A stretch of DNA of 9,906 nt from Rhodospirillales bacterium (GTDB taxonomy: Bacteria > Pseudomonadota > Alphaproteobacteria > Acetobacterales > Acetobacteraceae), in contig JAGWOU010000038.1 in the NCBI GenBank assembly GCA_028870815.1, forward strand, positions 1 to 9,906, read 5' to 3'. The notes beneath the pieces were generated by a model, which saw nothing but the letters and a program-made list of their open reading frames with translations, had not been told where the DNA came from and did no database searches. This document shows positions 7,177-9,906 of the stretch, in pieces (within the stretch, counting starts at the first letter, position 1; the number at the start of each line of letters is the position of its first letter). Made by a program: the position numbers and the translations under genes.

Positions 7177-8839
7177 GCCCCAGCCCGAGTGCGAGCAGAA
7201 ACGCCACCAGCACCGCGAAGACAAAGGCCAGGCGTTCCCGGATGGTGGCCCGGCGCACGCGTTCAGCCAGGCGGATCAGCCGCGTCTGTATCCGGAATAA
7301 CGGGGCAAGCAGAAAACGCTCGGCCGGGTCGGTCATGCCGGCCCCCAGCAGTCCCTTGCCCATGACGCGCATGACGGGCTCGGCAAAGCCGGTGGCGCTG
7401 GCTTGGGTGTGCGGGTCGCCAAAGGGCAGCCAGGCGGGCGGGCGGCCAAAGCCGCCATTCCAGGCCGGAACCTCACGCAGGCCGCGCACGCCCCAGCGCG
7501 TTTGCACGAATCCGGCGGCCAGGGCGGCCAGCCCGGCCAAAATCAGCAATGTAACCGGCGCATAGGCCAGAGGCGGGGTTTGCGCTTCTGGCGCCAGCAG
7601 CATGATCACCGGGTTCAGCAGATCCAGCAGCAGCCCTGGCACCAAGGCCACGGGAATGGCCAGCGCGCCCAGCAGCGCCATGGCCACGAAGGGCCCGCGC
7701 CGCATATCCTCAGCTGCCGCCGCATGCAGGCTGCGCGGGCGGCCCAGAAATCCCAGGCCGATGATCCGCACCGCCGCCCCCAGCGCCAGCGCGGCACCTA
7801 TGCCCAGCACCGCCAGCAGGGCGGAAAACCCGATGCGCGCCAGAATGCCCCCCGTGGCCGCCGCGCCGATGACCGCATGAAACAGCAGAAATTCCGGCGC
7901 GAAACCGGGCCCCAAGGGCAGTGCGGCCATGCCCGCCGCGCCCAGCAGCATCAGTGCACCCAGCCGGGGCATGCCGCGCATCAACCCGCCCAGCCAGTTG
8001 AGCGAGGTGGTGCCGGTGGCGTGCTTCACCTCTCCGGCGCCGATGAACAAAAGCGGCTTGAACAGCCCATGCGCCACCGCGCATAGCAGCGCCGCCTGCA
8101 AAGCCACGCCGGAAAGCTCAGCATCGCCTATCGCCTTGGCATAGAGCGCCAGCCCCAGCCCCACGGTGATCAGCCCCACATGCTCGACCGTGGAGCAGGC
8201 CAGAGCCGTTTTCAGCTCCACCTCCAGCACCGTGCGCAATGCGCCGATAAGCACGGACAGCGCCCCCGCCGCCGCCAGCGCCTCGCCCCACCAGGGCTGC
8301 TGCGCCGGGGCCAGATTTATGAAGGCGTAGCGGATGAGCACATAGAGTGCCACCTTCACCATGCCGCCGGACATCAACGCTGAAACACCCGCCGGGGGGG
8401 CAGGATGGGCGCGCGGCAGCCAGCTATGCAGCGGCGCCAGCCCGGCCTTGGCCCCCGCCCCAAGTGCGATCAGCACAAAGGCCAAGGATGAGGCGGGCAG
8501 AAACAAAGCTGGGATCAGGCAGGCGCCGGAGAAAATCGCCACCCCGGCATACAGCGTCGCGGGTTTGCGGTCCCCCTGCATCACCAGCAGCCAGGAGGCG
8601 GCGCTCATCAGCTCGAACCCGAAGATCAGGGTAAACCCATCGGCCGCCAGCAACGCCAGTGCCATACCCAGCACGAACGCCCAGAACGCCACCGAGGCCC
8701 GCATGCCCGCCACCGAAGCCGCCACTACCTGCGGCAGCAAAATGCAGCCAAACAGCAGGGACAAGGCATCGAGATGCAAATGCATCCCCTGCCCCGGCAA
8801 GCCGAACATCAGGCCGATGGAATTTCCCACGACTCCCAC
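7166..8839 (-). CDS. hyfB: Hydrogenase-4 component B-like, antiporter-like proton-channel subunit, short at the N-terminus
   Basis: This is a polytopic membrane protein of up to 557 residues, homologous to HyfB/HycC and NuoL; it is predicted to be a proton channel of the complex. Motifs: Glu76 in FGFELMSAASWLLV, Lys131 and His137 in GAGAKAGLAPLHSWLPRAHP (from residue 127), Lys162 in SGGMVKVALY, Glu219 in STVEHVGLI, Lys261 in HGLFKPLLFIGAG, Glu316 in GPGFAPEF. E. coli HyfB has about 672 residues. Here MHLHLDALSLLF (19-30) aligns to what is residue 70-80 there, so roughly the first two helices are absent. An in-frame TAG (8842-8840) directly precedes GTG 8839, so the frame cannot be longer. GTG 8830 has the better ribosome binding site (AGGTGG, 5-base gap) and may be the true start. 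The family's C-terminal W-x-C-G motif reads AWNGG (459-463) here. It is the first gene of the operon, 41 bases past the mdh terminator. Confidence 0.87.
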   Translation of the reverse strand: MGVVGNSIGLMFGLPGQGMHLHLDALSLLFGCILLPQVVAASVAGMRASVAFWAFVLGMALALLAADGFTLIFGFELMSAASWLLVMQGDRKPATLYAGVAIFSGACLIPALFLPASSLAFVLIALGAGAKAGLAPLHSWLPRAHPAPPAGVSALMSGGMVKVALYVLIRYAFINLAPAQQPWWGEALAAAGALSVLIGALRTVLEVELKTALACSTVEHVGLITVGLGLALYAKAIGDAELSGVALQAALLCAVAHGLFKPLLFIGAGEVKHATGTTSLNWLGGLMRGMPRLGALMLLGAAGMAALPLGPGFAPEFLLFHAVIGAAATGGILARIGFSALLAVLGIGAALALGAAVRIIGLGFLGRPRSLHAAAAEDMRRGPFVAMALLGALAIPVALVPGLLLDLLNPVIMLLAPEAQTPPLAYAPVTLLILAGLAALAAGFVQTRWGVRGLREVPAWNGGFGRPPAWLPFGDPHTQASATGFAEPVMRVMGKGLLGAGMTDPAERFLLAPLFRIQTRLIRLAERVRRATIRERLAFVFAVLVAFLLALGLGQGG

Positions 8840-8880
8840 CTACCAAACCGGCCTCCGCGCCGCCAACAGCCGATACAAAA
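8840..8880 (-). other. Leader between mdh terminator and hyfB; no promoter recognised
   Basis: These 41 bases should contain whatever starts transcription of the five-gene operon. I see no acceptable -35/-10 pair; TTGTAT and TTGGCG occur without a partner at 16-18 bases. Expression may come from read-through of mdh, or from a promoter unlike the sigma-70 consensus. Confidence 0.35.
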
Positions 8881-8912
8881 GAAAAGGCCCTCCCGCGAAC
8901 GGGAGAGCCCTT
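8881..8912 (-). terminator. Intrinsic terminator of mdh
   Basis: On the - strand bases 8910-8900 (GGGCTCTCCCG) pair with 8895-8885 (CGGGAGGGCCT) around a TTCG loop, with two G-U pairs; two further A-T pairs can extend the stem. The run TTTTCTTTT follows (8885-8877). It lies 22 bases after the mdh stop and would end the mdh transcript before hyfB. Confidence 0.88.
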
Positions 8913-8934
8913 GCCCCGACTGGCGTGGTTGAGC

Positions 8935-9906
8935 TTATTTCAGCAGGTCGGCCACGGCGGCCTGTTCTTCCAGCAGCTCGTTCAGCGTGTGGTCCAGGCG
9001 GGACCGGGAAAATTCGTCCACCAGCAACCCCTCGACGCGCTTGTACTTGCCGCCCTCACAGGTGACCGGCACGCCGAACATCACATCCTCGGGGATGCCG
9101 TAGGACCCATCGGACGGGATGCCCATGGAGACCCATTTGCCGTTTGTGCCCAGCACCCAGTCCCGCACATGGTCGATGGCCGCATTGGCGGCGGACGCGG
9201 CGGAGGAGAGGCCACGCGCCTCGATGATGGCGGCACCACGCTTGCCGACGGCGGAGAGGTAGGTGTTCTTGTACCAGTCCTCGTCATTGATGATCGCGGG
9301 CATCGGCTTACCGGCGCCGGTGGCGTTGCGGTAATCAGCATACATGGTGGGGGAGTGGTTGCCCCACACGGCCACCTTCTCAATCTCCTTTACCGCCACG
9401 CCGGATTTTTCCGCCAGCATGGAAACCGCGCGGTTATGGTCCAGCCGCAGCATCGCGGTGAAGTTCTCCTTCGGCAGATCCGGCGCGGATTTCATGGCGA
9501 TATAAGCATTCGTGTTGGCCGGGTTGCCGACCACCAGCACCTTCACGTCGCGCTTTGCCACATCGTTCAGCGCCTTGCCCTGAACCTTGAAGATCTCGGC
9601 ATTGGCGACCAGCAGGTCGCGGCGCTCCATACCCGGCCCGCGTGGGCGGGAGCCGATGAGAATGGCGATGTCGGCATCCTTGAAAGCGACATTCGGATCG
9701 TCGGACGGGGTGACGCCCGCCAGCAGCGGAAAGGCACAATCGTTCAGTTCCATGATGACGCCGTTCAGCGCCTTTTGCGCCTGCGGCAGGTCCAGGAGAT
9801 TCAGAATAACCGGCGTATCCTTGCCGAGCAGATCGCCATTGGCGATACGGAACAGAATGGCGTAGCCGATCTGGCCAGCCGCACCGGTGACAGCCACGCG
9901 CACGGG
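8935..9906 (-). CDS. mdh: Malate dehydrogenase, MDH type 2 (5' end outside window)
   Basis: This enzyme reversibly oxidises malate to oxaloacetate with NAD+ in the TCA cycle, in the cytoplasm. The numbering counts GTG 9903 as residue 1. The Rossmann glycine motif TGAAGQIGY (6-14) opens the domain. [13 protein letters not shown] (85-97) is the active-site loop with substrate-binding arginines. [10 protein letters not shown] (124-133) follows; Asp155 in LDHNRA and His183 in [11 protein letters not shown] are the catalytic pair. Asp38 at the end of the second strand fits NAD rather than NADP. The frame is still open at the window edge (CCC codon before GTG), and family members usually have a few more residues, such as M-x-K-x-P-V-R-V. 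GTG 9903 is therefore probably internal and the true start lies just outside. The protein resembles the cytoplasmic type (type 2) rather than the LDH-like type 3 found in many alphaproteobacteria. The gene ends with TAA at 8937-8935, and a terminator follows. Confidence 0.95.
   Translation of the reverse strand, partial: PVRVAVTGAAGQIGYAILFRIANGDLLGKDTPVILNLLDLPQAQKALNGVIMELNDCAFPLLAGVTPSDDPNVAFKDADIAILIGSRPRGPGMERRDLLVANAEIFKVQGKALNDVAKRDVKVLVVGNPANTNAYIAMKSAPDLPKENFTAMLRLDHNRAVSMLAEKSGVAVKEIEKVAVWGNHSPTMYADYRNATGAGKPMPAIINDEDWYKNTYLSAVGKRGAAIIEARGLSSAASAANAAIDHVRDWVLGTNGKWVSMGIPSDGSYGIPEDVMFGVPVTCEGGKYKRVEGLLVDEFSRSRLDHTLNELLEEQAAVADLLK

Noticed and set aside
6230..8300. Many GCAGCAGC-like repeats
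   Set aside because: They reflect runs of CTG leucine codons in membrane proteins read on the - strand, not a repeat element.
8394..8400. Run of seven G (phase-variation tract or sequencing error)
   Set aside because: The hyfB frame is intact through it and the encoded PAPPAG fits the family loop; seven bases is not exceptional at this GC content.
2745..8839. Calling the operon a functional hydrogenase-4 / formate hydrogenlyase
   Set aside because: The [NiFe] ligands are missing in HyfG, and no Fe-S subunit, maturation gene or formate dehydrogenase gene is present in the window.

Overview
The window is GC-rich, densely coded DNA of proteobacterial type. An alphaproteobacterium, possibly of the acidophilic Acetobacteraceae, is my best guess. 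That rests on the accD-folC pairing, the composition and the overall protein character; no 16S rRNA or other decisive marker is present, so the assignment is an inference.

Layout. On the + strand are the 3' end of accD (1-466), folC (463-1770, overlapping accD by 4 bases) and a Tat-exported metallophosphatase of purple-acid-phosphatase type (1808-2740). Convergent to these, on the - strand, is a five-gene operon running from 8839 down to 2745. It encodes complex I-like / hydrogenase-4-like subunits in the order hyfB, hyfC, hyfE, hyfF, hyfG; each gene overlaps the next by about 4 bases or abuts it. Upstream of the operon, on the same strand, is malate dehydrogenase (8935-9906, 5' end outside the window), followed by a strong intrinsic terminator (about 8881-8912).

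Function. AccD (fatty acid synthesis), FolC (folate) and Mdh (TCA cycle) are housekeeping enzymes. The five hyf-like genes make a membrane arm of two antiporter-like proton channels (HyfB, HyfF), a NuoH-like connector (HyfC), a NuoK-like subunit (HyfE) and a hydrophilic NuoCD-like subunit (HyfG).

The most interesting point is that HyfG has lost all four cysteines that bind the [NiFe] centre in hydrogenases. No HyfI/NuoB-like small subunit and no ferredoxin-like HyfA/HyfH lies in the window. This is therefore not a hydrogenase locus. It fits the poorly understood 'energy-converting hydrogenase related' (Ehr) complexes, and here in a reduced form: the ion-translocating residues are kept, but no cofactor ligand for electron transfer can be seen. 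HyfB also appears to lack the first two membrane helices of its family, with the mdh terminator lying just upstream of its start.

Intergenic space is minimal: 37 bases before the phosphatase, 4 bases between the two convergent gene sets and 95 bases between hyfB and mdh. There are no tRNA or rRNA genes, mobile elements or CRISPR arrays that I can support.
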